From Gammaproteobacteria bacterium (lineage in GTDB: Bacteria > Pseudomonadota > Gammaproteobacteria > BMS3Bbin11), in NCBI GenBank assembly GCA_013150915.1, contig JAADJE010000090.1, forward strand, positions 1 through 48,928: DNA of 48,928 bases. The letters are read 5' to 3'. Positions 25,519-34,990 of the stretch are shown here, one piece after another. Below the pieces are notes generated by a model. It ran no database searches and had not been told where the DNA came from. It saw only the letters and a program-made list of their open reading frames with translations. Each line of letters opens with the position of its first letter. Position 1 is the first letter of the stretch. A program made the position numbers and the translations under genes.

Positions 25519-27459
25519 TTACCCGGTGTCTGCATGAATACTGTTATTTTGCTGGCCCAAAAGCGGGTGAGGACAGGGTAGTCGTCGAAGCGTATCGGAT
25601 TCTATTTGTGCAGACACCGATGAACCCTCTTCACCTTCTGGCCAATACCTTTTTGTTTCAAAAGGGTACGCCGGCAATGGAACATGCTTGAAACACTCAC
25701 CTTCGTACAGGAGAGGCCAGTCCACACCCTCTCCCTGCACGTAGCGCTCTGCGCACCTGTCCAGTTCCGATAACGACGTTTCTATCTGAGAAACTGTCGT
25801 TATGCCCGTCTCACCGTAGTAGACATTTCGGAAGTTCTCGCACTGCTGCTGCGGTGATTCTGAAATACTCCCCAGTTTCGTAATCAAGTCTGGTTTGGAT
25901 TCCGCCACAATTGCCACTCTATATTTGTAATTACCCGCCCCCACACTGGCCGTCCAGCATAGATCGCCTAACGATACGTTGCTGTTTACCTTTATATAAT
26001 CGCGATAACGTAACAACAGCGTGCCAAGTGCGCTTTTAGTGCGCGCCGATACAACCAGCAGGTATGCACTCCTGTCCAGTTGCGGCACCTGATCTATGGC
26101 GGGCGCCTCCTGTAATATTACGTGCGCATTTACGCCACTCAAACCAAACGAGCTAACGCCAGCTCTCCTCGGCTCGCGCGATGTCCAATGCTTCAATTCT
26201 GTATTGACGTAGAACGGCGTCTCCTCAAAGCTTATATGGGAGTTTTGCCTTTCATAGTTAATACTGGGAGGAATCTGCGTGTTATAGAGTGACAATATTG
26301 TCTTGACAAGGCCCGCCGCACCAGCCGCCGCCTCAAGATGCCCGATATTGGTTTTTACCGAACCTATCGCACAACATTGATTGCGGTCTGTCTGTTTCCG
26401 AAATGCCCGGCTGAGTCCCTCTATTTCTATCGGGTCTCCCAGGCGGGTACCTGTCCCATGACACTCTACATAGCCGATGGAATCTGCACTAACGTTTGCA
26501 TCACGCAGAGCCCGCTCGATCACACGTGACTGTGAACCCGGATTTGGCGCCATAATACCGTTGGTTCGCCCATCATGATTCACTGCAGAACCCTTCACCA
26601 GGCCATAAATAGTATCGCGATCCTCAATGGCTTTATTGAGCGGTTTAAGTAACAACGCGGCAACACCTTCCCCTGAGGTAAATCCATTTGCCCGGTGGTC
26701 AAACGCCTTACACCTGCCATCTGGAGAATGCGCTTTCAGTTTTGACCCTGCTATATAGTGCTCCGGGGACAATATAAGATTCGCACCCCCGACCAGCGCT
26801 GCCCCACATTCCTGACTGCGCAGACTCTGGCAGGCGAGGTGTAATGCAACCAGAGAAGAGGAACACAGTGTGTCTACCAGGACAGAAGGCCCGCGAAAAT
26901 CAAAAAAATATGACACTCGATTCGGCAGCACTGCATTCCAGTTTCCTACTGTCGATATATAGTGGTCTTCCTGCTCTTCTACCAAGTCATATTGTCTTGA
27001 ATAATGGCTATTCGTGCAGCCGGCAAATACCCCCGTTTCACTACCCGCTAACGCATCTCCCGCATATCCCGCATGCTCTAACGTCCGCCAGGCCACTTCA
27101 AGAAACAGCCTTTGCTGCGGATCCATAAGGAGCGCTTCTTTGGGAGAGATATTAAAAAAGAATGGATCGAACTGGTCGATATCCTCCAAAAATCCGCCCC
27201 ACCTGTTGTAGGCTTTATCTGGCGCATCAGCATCCTTATCATAGTAATCGCGCCAGTCCCAGCGGGCTCGTGGTATTTCCGTAATCCCTTCTCTACCCTC
27301 AACCAGAAGTTTCCAGAATGTACCGATATCCGGCGCACCCGGGAACCGGGCAGCCATCCCTATTACAGCAATATCTTCTGGCCGCACCTGTGCTGTGTCG
27401 CACGCCCCCTGGCGACGCTCCACAATTTGCTTACGTAAAATGTCCCTGTAGTTGACCAT
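25519..27459 (-). CDS. AT-less ketosynthase protein (PKS-B): KS-linker
   Basis: This 646-residue protein has a KS (about 28-455) with Cys199 in DTLCSSS, ECHGTGT and NIGHLEAAAG, so all three catalytic residues are present. The text NRWGGFLEDIDQFDPFFFN and Leu before the Cys resemble trans-AT PKS ketosynthases. After the KS comes a 175-residue flanking linker (LLVVSARTKSALGTLLLRYR) and then the post-AT motif VPLPAYPFETKRYW, with no AT between them, again the trans-AT layout. The last residues, HPLLGQQ, are the first strand of a DH continued in PKS-C. The start overlaps the PKS-A stop as TGATG, so translation is coupled. Confidence 0.95.
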   Translation of the reverse strand: MVNYRDILRKQIVERRQGACDTAQVRPEDIAVIGMAARFPGAPDIGTFWKLLVEGREGITEIPRARWDWRDYYDKDADAPDKAYNRWGGFLEDIDQFDPFFFNISPKEALLMDPQQRLFLEVAWRTLEHAGYAGDALAGSETGVFAGCTNSHYSRQYDLVEEQEDHYISTVGNWNAVLPNRVSYFFDFRGPSVLVDTLCSSSLVALHLACQSLRSQECGAALVGGANLILSPEHYIAGSKLKAHSPDGRCKAFDHRANGFTSGEGVAALLLKPLNKAIEDRDTIYGLVKGSAVNHDGRTNGIMAPNPGSQSRVIERALRDANVSADSIGYVECHGTGTRLGDPIEIEGLSRAFRKQTDRNQCCAIGSVKTNIGHLEAAAGAAGLVKTILSLYNTQIPPSINYERQNSHISFEETPFYVNTELKHWTSREPRRAGVSSFGLSGVNAHVILQEAPAIDQVPQLDRSAYLLVVSARTKSALGTLLLRYRDYIKVNSNVSLGDLCWTASVGAGNYKYRVAIVAESKPDLITKLGSISESPQQQCENFRNVYYGETGITTVSQIETSLSELDRCAERYVQGEGVDWPLLYEGECFKHVPLPAYPFETKRYWPEGEEGSSVSAQIESDTLRRLPCPHPLLGQQNNSIHADTG

Positions 27460-30400
27460 CAGTTGCCATGCGTTGCTGACAGTTGAACAATCAGGCTATT
27501 TGCTTCGGCATAGGAGGCCGCATTGTCTACGGTGCGTTGACAGTAACCCGACAATTGATCGTACAGCTGCAAAAGCACTTCAGGTGGCGGGAATTCCATC
27601 TCACCCTCGGGTACAAACAGAACCTCTGGCTCTGGTGAATCAATAACACTTTCGTCCACCTTGTTTTCTTGCAATGTAACTGGCTGCGTCTCTTTATCGA
27701 ACCCTAATTGCTCAGTGAAATTATTGTAAATATACATCGCCAGATCTTGTACATTAGGGTACTCAAACAGGATCGTTGGTCCTAACGGTATACCCAGTTC
27801 CTTCTTTAGTGCACCGACGATTTCCACTCCGACAAGAGAATCAACGCCTAACTCTACAAAGCTCCTGTTGGATGAGATACGCTGCTCTGGAACGCGCAAC
27901 GAGTTCGCTAACTGTGTTTTCACTTTACCTATCAACCAGGATTGATGATCAGGAGTATAATCCACCGTATTTTCTGACATTTCCGCTGTACGTTGCTCAC
28001 TAGACACCTTATTAATAACGACCACCTCACCTTGCGGATGCTCAACTCCAACGCCGGACGCATTTCCTCCACCCCCGTTGAACCTGGACCGTATTGGCGA
28101 GTCCGGTTGATTTTCAATTTGCTGTACGATATTCAAAGTTAGTTGATCGAGCGTTGGATGCTCAAACAATAGTGTAGGCGCCAAACCAATACCAAATTCC
28201 TTCTTCAGCATCCCTATTATCTCTACTCCCACAAGCGAATCTATGCCCATTTCAGAGAAATTCCGATCAATTTTAAGACGCTCCAATGGCACCCTTAACG
28301 AACGCGCGATATGACTGGATATCGTTGATGACACCCAGTGCGTCAAGTCTTCATCGGGCTTCTCAGCTCTTCCTCCATTGTGCAAATGCACAGGTATTTG
28401 CAGACTCTTCTCCTGCGCACTATTTACTGTAGCTGCGCATGGCTCTTTGCAAGACATTTCTTCACGATGTGATGAAACAGGATATGATTCACCACGCTGC
28501 CGCAGCTCTTTTTCGTATTTATCGATTAGATGCGCGCCAAGCACTTCGATAGTCGAATACTCGAATAACAGGGTAGGTGCTAACGGGATTGCCAGATTCT
28601 TTTTCAGCGCCCCAATAATCTCTACTCCGATTAAAGAATCCACCCCCATGTCACTAAAGCTTCTATCTTTATGGATCCTTTCATCGGGTACTCTCAATGA
28701 CTGTGCTATTTGCGTAATCAACTGCTGCTGAACCCATCTCTCCAAAGATCCATTTAATCGCTTTCCTGCACCCTCAGGTATCTCCTCGTAGAGATTTTCA
28801 CGACGCGGCTTTTTAGCGGATATTCTTGCTGGTTTTTCGGAAAACATTACTTCATGCACAGGGGTGCGAGCGATGATTACACCCTGTTCCTTAGCCAGTG
28901 CCTCATTGGAAAATACACCTTCTATATCTGAGAACCCCACTTTCTCAAGCACGGTCCTCCACGTGTCCATCTCCAGTATTGGGTAATCTGGTCGCACATC
29001 TATATCTGTAAAATGCCACCATCCATCGGTCATCCCAAACACGATGTCTTTCCAACGTTGACGCTGAATGCTTTCCACCAGCAACATAGCACCACCCGGC
29101 TTTACCAACGGATAAATATTTGACAGTGAATTGCTTATATCTTTAGTCGCATGTAACGCGTGAGCTGCTACAACAATGTCAAAATCCCGTTCAACGAGCC
29201 CCTGAATGCCCGGGTCTTTTTCAGCATCGAACAATTGATAGCTGACAAACGAATGCGCAGAAAACCTTTGCGCCGCGTTTCGCAGAAACAGATTAGACAG
29301 GTCAGTAAATACATATTCTGCCCGTCTCCCTTCAAGAAGGGGTAATAAACATGCCGTGGTTGCCGCTGTTCCCGCCCCGACCTCCAGTATTTTGACAGGG
29401 CGGTCATGAGGTATTTTATCCAGCATCGAGCTGATAGTCGTTACAAGAAGCTTATTGCCACTTGAAAAATATGGCGAGCATTCGTAAAGTTCTTCAAGTT
29501 TTTTCGTTGACCCACCTGGGAACAAAACTTCCAATGCCTCCAGTTCTCCACGCATTGTCTCTACCAGTTTTTCTGCACAATGCGCAACGAGCAACAGCTC
29601 CAGCCTGTGTTGTGGATATTCATCAAGCAGCTTAATACACTGCACACTTGGATTCGCTGCGGCCGGTATTTGAAACACTTCCCACATATCGCCTTTTTTT
29701 TGCAAGATTCCATCTTCTGCTAATATTTGTAGAAAGCGCCCTAGCAACCTGTGATGAGGTGTCACCACGTTAAGGTCACGAGCTAGCATTTGAACAGAAA
29801 ATTGCTCCCCCACCTGCGGCTTCCACCCTAAATTCAGAAGGGACTTGCCTATGTATGCTGTGCATAACTGATCCAATACATTTTGTATAAAGGCCCTTTC
29901 TCCACTTTTGGTTTTCTCCGGCACTTCTTCTATCTGTTGGCCCAGCCCTCTACCAGCCTCTGGCGTCATATTCTTTATCTCCGTATTATCTATGCGATCA
30001 GGATCAGAAAATGCCTGCTGTGGAAGACCATATTCGACAGCCTCACTCTCTCCCCCATCTGCTATGCCGACAGCACCGCAAACAACACGACTTAGCCCGG
30101 AGCTGAGCGCCCAGGCAAAACCGGCTATACCTTCTTCGTTACTCATTGCATAGACACCCTGTGCTTCCAGGGCTTCCTTGTACCGCGGTGACGACACAAC
30201 CCCCGTATCACCCCATAGCCCCCAGTTAATACATAGTGTCTTTAACCCCCGTACCGCTGTGCGGTACAGCGCAAAAGAATCCTCAAAAGCACATGCTGCA
30301 ACATGAGTGCTTTGACCCATCGGCGCAATATAAGTAACCATTGATGAGCACATCACGAAAAAGTCTGGTGAACAGCTATGAGTCACCTCGTCCAATACCC

Positions 30401-33400
30401 ACGTACCCTGCACCTTCGGCCTGAGCACATCGGAGAAATGCGAGTAATCCATATTTGGTATCAGCCCGTCCTTTAGAATGCCGGCTGAATGCACAACACC
30501 ATTGACAGGTCCCCAGCGGCGCTTTATCTCTTCAACAAGCTGGCTCATTGCCTCAAAGTCCGACACATCCGCAGATACTGCCATGACTTCTGCACCCATT
30601 GATTCCAGGGCACGAACACCTGCCACTCGATCCGGATGACGCACTTCATCGAGCGGCGACCTGTTTAACAGAACCAGGCGGGATTTCACATTGCTTGCAA
30701 TAAACCTGGCGATTTCCAGACCAACCCCGCCCTGACCGCCAGTCACTAAATAGACGCCATTCTCGCGCAGCGGCAAAAGCCCCCTGTTCTCAATACCCGC
30801 CACTGGTATCAAGGTTGCAACCAGGCGCTCATTCCCCCGGTAGGCGACCCATGATTCAAAATCATGATCGCTTGGCGACGCGCTTATTTCCCTACACAGG
30901 GTTTCGGCCAGTTCACGCGGGTTACGCCCTGATGCATCTAAATCAACACCTGCACAACGCACCCTTGCATATTCTTTAGGTATGACCTTGGCCAGACCCC
31001 AAAGCGCGGATTGGTCCGGATGCACGTACTTATCACCACGCCCCTCTACGGGTTGCCCGTGACTTGTCACTACCCAGAATTCCAGTGTTTCTCTGAATTG
31101 TGCTGTTAACGATTGAGTCAAATAAAATAAACTGTAGACGCCTCTCCCAAGGTTTTCCTCCAGGCCCGCCAGCCCGGACCTGTGCTCCGCTCCACCGGTG
31201 CCCCATATATGAATAATACCGGTAGGTGTAATCCCCTTTGCCGAAAGATCCTCAACAAGCAGTTGGTAATCACCAGGGGTTCCTTGAGCAATGCAATATG
31301 CCCCACCCACCTCAGAGAATTTATCGGCAATGGTGACTGCTATACAGATATCACCACGCTCACCCAGCAGTTTCATCAACGCATCGCCAATGCCAGCTTC
31401 ATCCACCAACACCAGCCATGTCTTAGCGCCTGAGTGTTCGGCCGGTGCACCAATGGGTAAGGGTCGCCAGTCCGCACGATGAATAAGGCTGGGTGAATCA
31501 TCGGCCTTACCGCTGACAGCAGTACTGTTAGACGTAATTTCCTGCAGATGAGGCCGAATTTCATTCATAGTATTACCAGTATTTTTAACCCGTTTAATTG
31601 AGACACCGTCAAGTTGTACAGCCACCCGGCCCTTGTCATCAGTTAGCACCAGATTGCCCTGGCATAATTCATCTCCTGGCTTGTACTGCGGAGATTTGCC
31701 TGAAACACTGAAATAGCAATAAACCCTTGCAGGAAGCCTGGAAAATACGGTTACCTTCTCAATAGAAAACGGAAGATAGGTGCCACTCATTCCAGCATCC
31801 AGATAAAAGGCGCCCAACACCTGCAAAGCGCCATCTACTACCACCGTACGGTGAATATCCTCCTCTTCCCGCCTGGTGCCATCGAATAGCTCCAGACAAG
31901 CCAGTGCCTCAATTTCGTTTCGCCTCAACCACGATATCGAACGAAAACTTCCTCTGTAATCTATACCTGTATCCGCATAACGGGCATAGATATCTTCGAC
32001 AGCTATATTCTGCTCACAGCGATTTCTGATACCTGCCAGATCGAGATTCTCAGGGAGAACCCCGTTAGAAATAGTTTTTATTTCACCAACAGCATGAACC
32101 GGTATCTCCCGGCTACTGACCCGGAACGGATAACATCCATTATTGGGGCATTGGGTATCCACGGTGACTCGTGCCAAGTTCGTCCCACTGGAATTCAATT
32201 CAAATGTTGTGGCAACAATCATGCTCTCCAGGCAAAGCACAGACGTGTCTGTATATTCCGAGAATACTGCGAGCACCATGTCCATATAAGCTGCCGCAGG
32301 TAAAACCGGTTTTCCAAGAACAACATGATCCCGCATTACTGGCTGGTCGACGGTGAACAGCTTTTCTCGCACGAGAATATCGCCACCATCCAACTCAGTA
32401 GAACTGCCCTCTCCTGCATCCAGGCTTCGGTTTGGCACCTCTTCAGATACAGAATCCGAGGATAGCGCCGCATCAGGCATATTTTCATCCTGCTCTTTAT
32501 ACCAGCAGCGCTCGCGCTCAAATGGATATGTTGGTAAAGGCACCTTGTATCTGCAGTAGCCCCGATCGTACCCCTCCCAATCCATACCCACTCCACTGGA
32601 GTACAGCATGGCTATACTTGAAGACAGCGTATCCCATACCGTCTCACCATCCTGCAAACCCGGAACAAGCAGGCATTCTCGTGACACTAACTGTTCCGCT
32701 TCAGAACACACTGAACTTTTCTTGCCGATTTCCACGAATACATCGTACTTATCATTGGCGAGTGATCGAAAATCCTCATCTACGTGTAAGGGTGAGAGAG
32801 TACGTTTAAGCCAGCGTGCGGTTCCCACAACAAACTCATCACCCCTCTCTCCGTCCACAGATGACAGGATTGGTATGACCGGCGAACGGAATGTTATCGA
32901 GTCTATCTCCGCCTCATAGGCATCAATGACTTCATCTGTGTTTCTTCCTGATGGCAAGGATGCCTCTAATCTTGCGCGAGTTACTGCCAAATACAGTCCG
33001 TCTTCGAGTGTGAACACGTCTGCAATACAGGCGGCCACATATTCTCCAACACCCCACCCAAGAAGTGCCGCCGGTTTAACCCCCCAGGACATCCACAGTT
33101 TTGCTAAAGCGTATTCCAATACAAACAATATTGGCTCACTAACCCAGGCCTCTGCACTATATGTGTTTCCACTTTCTGCTGAGTAAAGATACTCCAGCAA
33201 TGAAATTTGACGCTGTTTCTGGAGATATATCGAACATTGTTTGATTATCTCCTGTGATGCTGGATGTGTTTCGTAGAGTTGCCTAAGCTCTGCAACACAA
33301 TCTGCTCTCCCCCCCGGAAACAAAAAAACAACTTTGGGATCGACACCGGAGTTTGATGTTGATCCAGATATATTTTCTCCGTCCTCCCCATTCGCAATCA

Positions 33401-34919
33401 ATTGCAGTTTCCTTTGCAGCTGATCCGTTGATTCCGCATAAGCTATAGTTCGCTTTTCGTATTCCGGTCGCCCCGTATTTGCCGAATAACATATATTTGT
33501 TAACGGAAATTTCGGATGGGTATCAAGATAATCATAAAACCGCCTGGCCAATGCCCTTAACGCAACATCCGTGTGTGCAGACAATCGAAGTACATGCAAA
33601 GGCCGTTCACAAGCATCTTCAGCGATTTGACGCTCAGGCGCCTCCTCCAGAATGATATGGGCGTTTGCTCCTCCAAAGCCAAAACTGTTAATACCTGCGT
33701 AACGTGGTCTTTTAGTTCTGGGCCAAGGTTTTAGTTCCGATGGAATCTCAAATGTATCCAATGCAGACTCCAATTTAGGATTGAGTCGAGAGAGGTTCCG
33801 GTGCGGAGGAATTTGAGCATGTTGCAGGGATAAAACTGTCTTAATAAGACCGGCCACTCCCGCAGCAGATTCTGTATGCCCAATATTTGTTTTTGCCGAG
33901 CCTAAATAACACCGATGACCAGGTTTTCTACCTTCTCTCAGGACTTCTTCAAGTGCCCCCACCTCAATCGGGTCACCGAGCGGCGTACCTGTTCCATGGG
34001 CTTCTATATAATCGACCTCATTGGCCCGGATACCAGCACGTTGTAACGCCATACGAATAACTTTCTGCTGCGCAAGGCCATTGGGGGCTGTCAGCCCGAC
34101 TCCTCGTCCATTCTGATTAACCGCCGAACCCTTAATACATGCAAAAATATGATCGTTATCTCGCAATGCGTCTGAAAGGCGTTTAAGGATGATAATACCC
34201 GCCCCTTCGCCACGGACATAACCGTTAGCACTTGCATCGAATGTTTTACACAGCCCATCCGGCGACAACATGCCCATCTGGTAATATTTTATCGAAGGGA
34301 AAGGCGACACCAGGGCGTTTACTCCGCCGGCTATTGCCATATCGCACTCTTCACCTCTTAAACTTTGGCAGGCCAGGTGAGTGGTTACCAATGATGAAGA
34401 GCAGGCTGTATCTACGGTCAGACTTGGCCCACACAGATCAAACTGATACGAGATCCGGTTCGCTACTATGCTATAAGTGTTACCAGGCACATCGTAAACG
34501 TCGAACTCATCCGGGCTCGAACCCAGAAAACTCTCATATTCATTGCTCATTATTCCAATGAATACCCCGGTCGAACTTCCAGCCAGTTTCGGAGATGCAT
34601 GACCTCCATGCTCTAACGCTTCCCATGCAACTTCGAGAAGGAGCCTCTGCTGCGGGTCGATACGGCATGCTTCTCTAGGAGAGATTTTGAAGAAATAAGG
34701 GTCGAATTGCTCAATGTTTTCCAGAAAACCTGCCCGCTCAATCGACATGTTCCCCGTCACGATGGGCTCATAGTCTGCGAACATCCTGCGGTCCCAGCGA
34801 CCATCAGGTACATTTCTGATGGCATCCCTACCAGCTCGCAGCAGCTCCCAATAGGCCTCTAAATCACCCGCCTGCGGAAAGCGACATGCCATACCGACAA
34901 TAGCAATCTGCTCCTGCAT
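27459..34919 (-). CDS. Type I PKS (PKS-A): KS-AT(dead)-DH-KR(dead)-cMT-ACP-ACP-ACP
   Basis: Counted from the ATG at 34919 (GGAGGAG 9 nt upstream; 2486 residues), the KS has Cys173 in DTACSSS, EAHGTGT and NIGHTESAAG. The AT is degenerate: GWGVGE puts Gly623 at the nucleophile, and HAFH and the small subdomain are missing. The DH is intact (His865 in DHVVLG, Asp1029 in VDGALQ). The KR keeps TGGQGGVG but has His1539 instead of Tyr and Cys instead of Asn (GQSTHVAAC). A C-methyltransferase (about 1672-2021) has ILEVGAGTAATTA, AAHALHAT and DGWWHFTD. Three ACPs follow (Ser2095, 2228, 2361). A GTG at 34958 is a weaker start. The protein should condense and alpha-methylate, relying on other proteins for loading and ketoreduction. 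Confidence 0.96.
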   Translation of the reverse strand: MQEQIAIVGMACRFPQAGDLEAYWELLRAGRDAIRNVPDGRWDRRMFADYEPIVTGNMSIERAGFLENIEQFDPYFFKISPREACRIDPQQRLLLEVAWEALEHGGHASPKLAGSSTGVFIGIMSNEYESFLGSSPDEFDVYDVPGNTYSIVANRISYQFDLCGPSLTVDTACSSSLVTTHLACQSLRGEECDMAIAGGVNALVSPFPSIKYYQMGMLSPDGLCKTFDASANGYVRGEGAGIIILKRLSDALRDNDHIFACIKGSAVNQNGRGVGLTAPNGLAQQKVIRMALQRAGIRANEVDYIEAHGTGTPLGDPIEVGALEEVLREGRKPGHRCYLGSAKTNIGHTESAAGVAGLIKTVLSLQHAQIPPHRNLSRLNPKLESALDTFEIPSELKPWPRTKRPRYAGINSFGFGGANAHIILEEAPERQIAEDACERPLHVLRLSAHTDVALRALARRFYDYLDTHPKFPLTNICYSANTGRPEYEKRTIAYAESTDQLQRKLQLIANGEDGENISGSTSNSGVDPKVVFLFPGGRADCVAELRQLYETHPASQEIIKQCSIYLQKQRQISLLEYLYSAESGNTYSAEAWVSEPILFVLEYALAKLWMSWGVKPAALLGWGVGEYVAACIADVFTLEDGLYLAVTRARLEASLPSGRNTDEVIDAYEAEIDSITFRSPVIPILSSVDGERGDEFVVGTARWLKRTLSPLHVDEDFRSLANDKYDVFVEIGKKSSVCSEAEQLVSRECLLVPGLQDGETVWDTLSSSIAMLYSSGVGMDWEGYDRGYCRYKVPLPTYPFERERCWYKEQDENMPDAALSSDSVSEEVPNRSLDAGEGSSTELDGGDILVREKLFTVDQPVMRDHVVLGKPVLPAAAYMDMVLAVFSEYTDTSVLCLESMIVATTFELNSSGTNLARVTVDTQCPNNGCYPFRVSSREIPVHAVGEIKTISNGVLPENLDLAGIRNRCEQNIAVEDIYARYADTGIDYRGSFRSISWLRRNEIEALACLELFDGTRREEEDIHRTVVVDGALQVLGAFYLDAGMSGTYLPFSIEKVTVFSRLPARVYCYFSVSGKSPQYKPGDELCQGNLVLTDDKGRVAVQLDGVSIKRVKNTGNTMNEIRPHLQEITSNSTAVSGKADDSPSLIHRADWRPLPIGAPAEHSGAKTWLVLVDEAGIGDALMKLLGERGDICIAVTIADKFSEVGGAYCIAQGTPGDYQLLVEDLSAKGITPTGIIHIWGTGGAEHRSGLAGLEENLGRGVYSLFYLTQSLTAQFRETLEFWVVTSHGQPVEGRGDKYVHPDQSALWGLAKVIPKEYARVRCAGVDLDASGRNPRELAETLCREISASPSDHDFESWVAYRGNERLVATLIPVAGIENRGLLPLRENGVYLVTGGQGGVGLEIARFIASNVKSRLVLLNRSPLDEVRHPDRVAGVRALESMGAEVMAVSADVSDFEAMSQLVEEIKRRWGPVNGVVHSAGILKDGLIPNMDYSHFSDVLRPKVQGTWVLDEVTHSCSPDFFVMCSSMVTYIAPMGQSTHVAACAFEDSFALYRTAVRGLKTLCINWGLWGDTGVVSSPRYKEALEAQGVYAMSNEEGIAGFAWALSSGLSRVVCGAVGIADGGESEAVEYGLPQQAFSDPDRIDNTEIKNMTPEAGRGLGQQIEEVPEKTKSGERAFIQNVLDQLCTAYIGKSLLNLGWKPQVGEQFSVQMLARDLNVVTPHHRLLGRFLQILAEDGILQKKGDMWEVFQIPAAANPSVQCIKLLDEYPQHRLELLLVAHCAEKLVETMRGELEALEVLFPGGSTKKLEELYECSPYFSSGNKLLVTTISSMLDKIPHDRPVKILEVGAGTAATTACLLPLLEGRRAEYVFTDLSNLFLRNAAQRFSAHSFVSYQLFDAEKDPGIQGLVERDFDIVVAAHALHATKDISNSLSNIYPLVKPGGAMLLVESIQRQRWKDIVFGMTDGWWHFTDIDVRPDYPILEMDTWRTVLEKVGFSDIEGVFSNEALAKEQGVIIARTPVHEVMFSEKPARISAKKPRRENLYEEIPEGAGKRLNGSLERWVQQQLITQIAQSLRVPDERIHKDRSFSDMGVDSLIGVEIIGALKKNLAIPLAPTLLFEYSTIEVLGAHLIDKYEKELRQRGESYPVSSHREEMSCKEPCAATVNSAQEKSLQIPVHLHNGGRAEKPDEDLTHWVSSTISSHIARSLRVPLERLKIDRNFSEMGIDSLVGVEIIGMLKKEFGIGLAPTLLFEHPTLDQLTLNIVQQIENQPDSPIRSRFNGGGGNASGVGVEHPQGEVVVINKVSSEQRTAEMSENTVDYTPDHQSWLIGKVKTQLANSLRVPEQRISSNRSFVELGVDSLVGVEIVGALKKELGIPLGPTILFEYPNVQDLAMYIYNNFTEQLGFDKETQPVTLQENKVDESVIDSPEPEVLFVPEGEMEFPPPEVLLQLYDQLSGYCQRTVDNAASYAEANSLIVQLSATHGN
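27711..28742 (-). repeat. Triple tandem ACP of PKS-A
   Basis: Three carrier domains have serine codons at 28635-28637, 28236-28238 and 27837-27839, exactly 399 bp (133 residues) apart each time. All share G(V/I)DSL(I/V)GVEI, SLRVP, and AP/GPT(L/I)LFE. They are joined by about 55-residue variable linkers rich in Glu, Ser and Pro. The exact period indicates recent or constrained duplication. A 65-residue tail of unknown role follows the third ACP. Confidence 0.93.
28855..29905 (-). other. C-methyltransferase domain of PKS-A
   Basis: This SAM-dependent domain lies between the KR and the first ACP. It has the motif I stretch ILEVGAGTAATTACLLPLL, YVFTDLSNLFLRNAAQRF, FDIVVAAHALHATKDI, LVKPGGAMLLVES and FGMTDGWWHFTD, all typical of PKS cMT domains that methylate the alpha carbon of a beta-ketoacyl-ACP. 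It is the only methyltransferase domain in the assembly line. Confidence 0.92.
32550..33330 (-). other. Degenerate acyltransferase region of PKS-A
   Basis: The sequence starts as VVFLFPGGRADCV in place of FxFxGQGxQ. The elbow is GWGVGEYVAA with Gly (codon 33051-33053) in the Ser position. The ferredoxin-like small subdomain with HAFHS appears deleted between ARLEASLPSG and ITFRSPVIPILSSV. The C-terminal AT strand region and post-AT linker LPTYPFERERCW are kept. The damage parallels that in PKS-E. Confidence 0.85.
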
Positions 34920-34990
34920 CAACGCCTGCTCCTCCAGCCTGCAACTGTTGTCGCCCACAGCTTGAATCTGCGAACAACTTTATCAAGGTA

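Noticed and set aside
27711-28742. Triple ACP as an assembly artefact
   Set aside because: The three copies differ in sequence and in linker content, so they are genuine distinct domains.
9788-34919. Possible PUFA synthase (tandem ACPs, separate ER-like reductase)
   Set aside because: There is no chain-length-factor-like KS pair, no PfaC-type FabA domains and no PfaD. The cMT and ST-TE domains point to a modular-type PKS instead.
34920-34958. GTG start of PKS-A at 34958
   Set aside because: The ATG at 34919 has GGAGGAG at 9 nt and begins right at the KS; the GTG has no comparable site.
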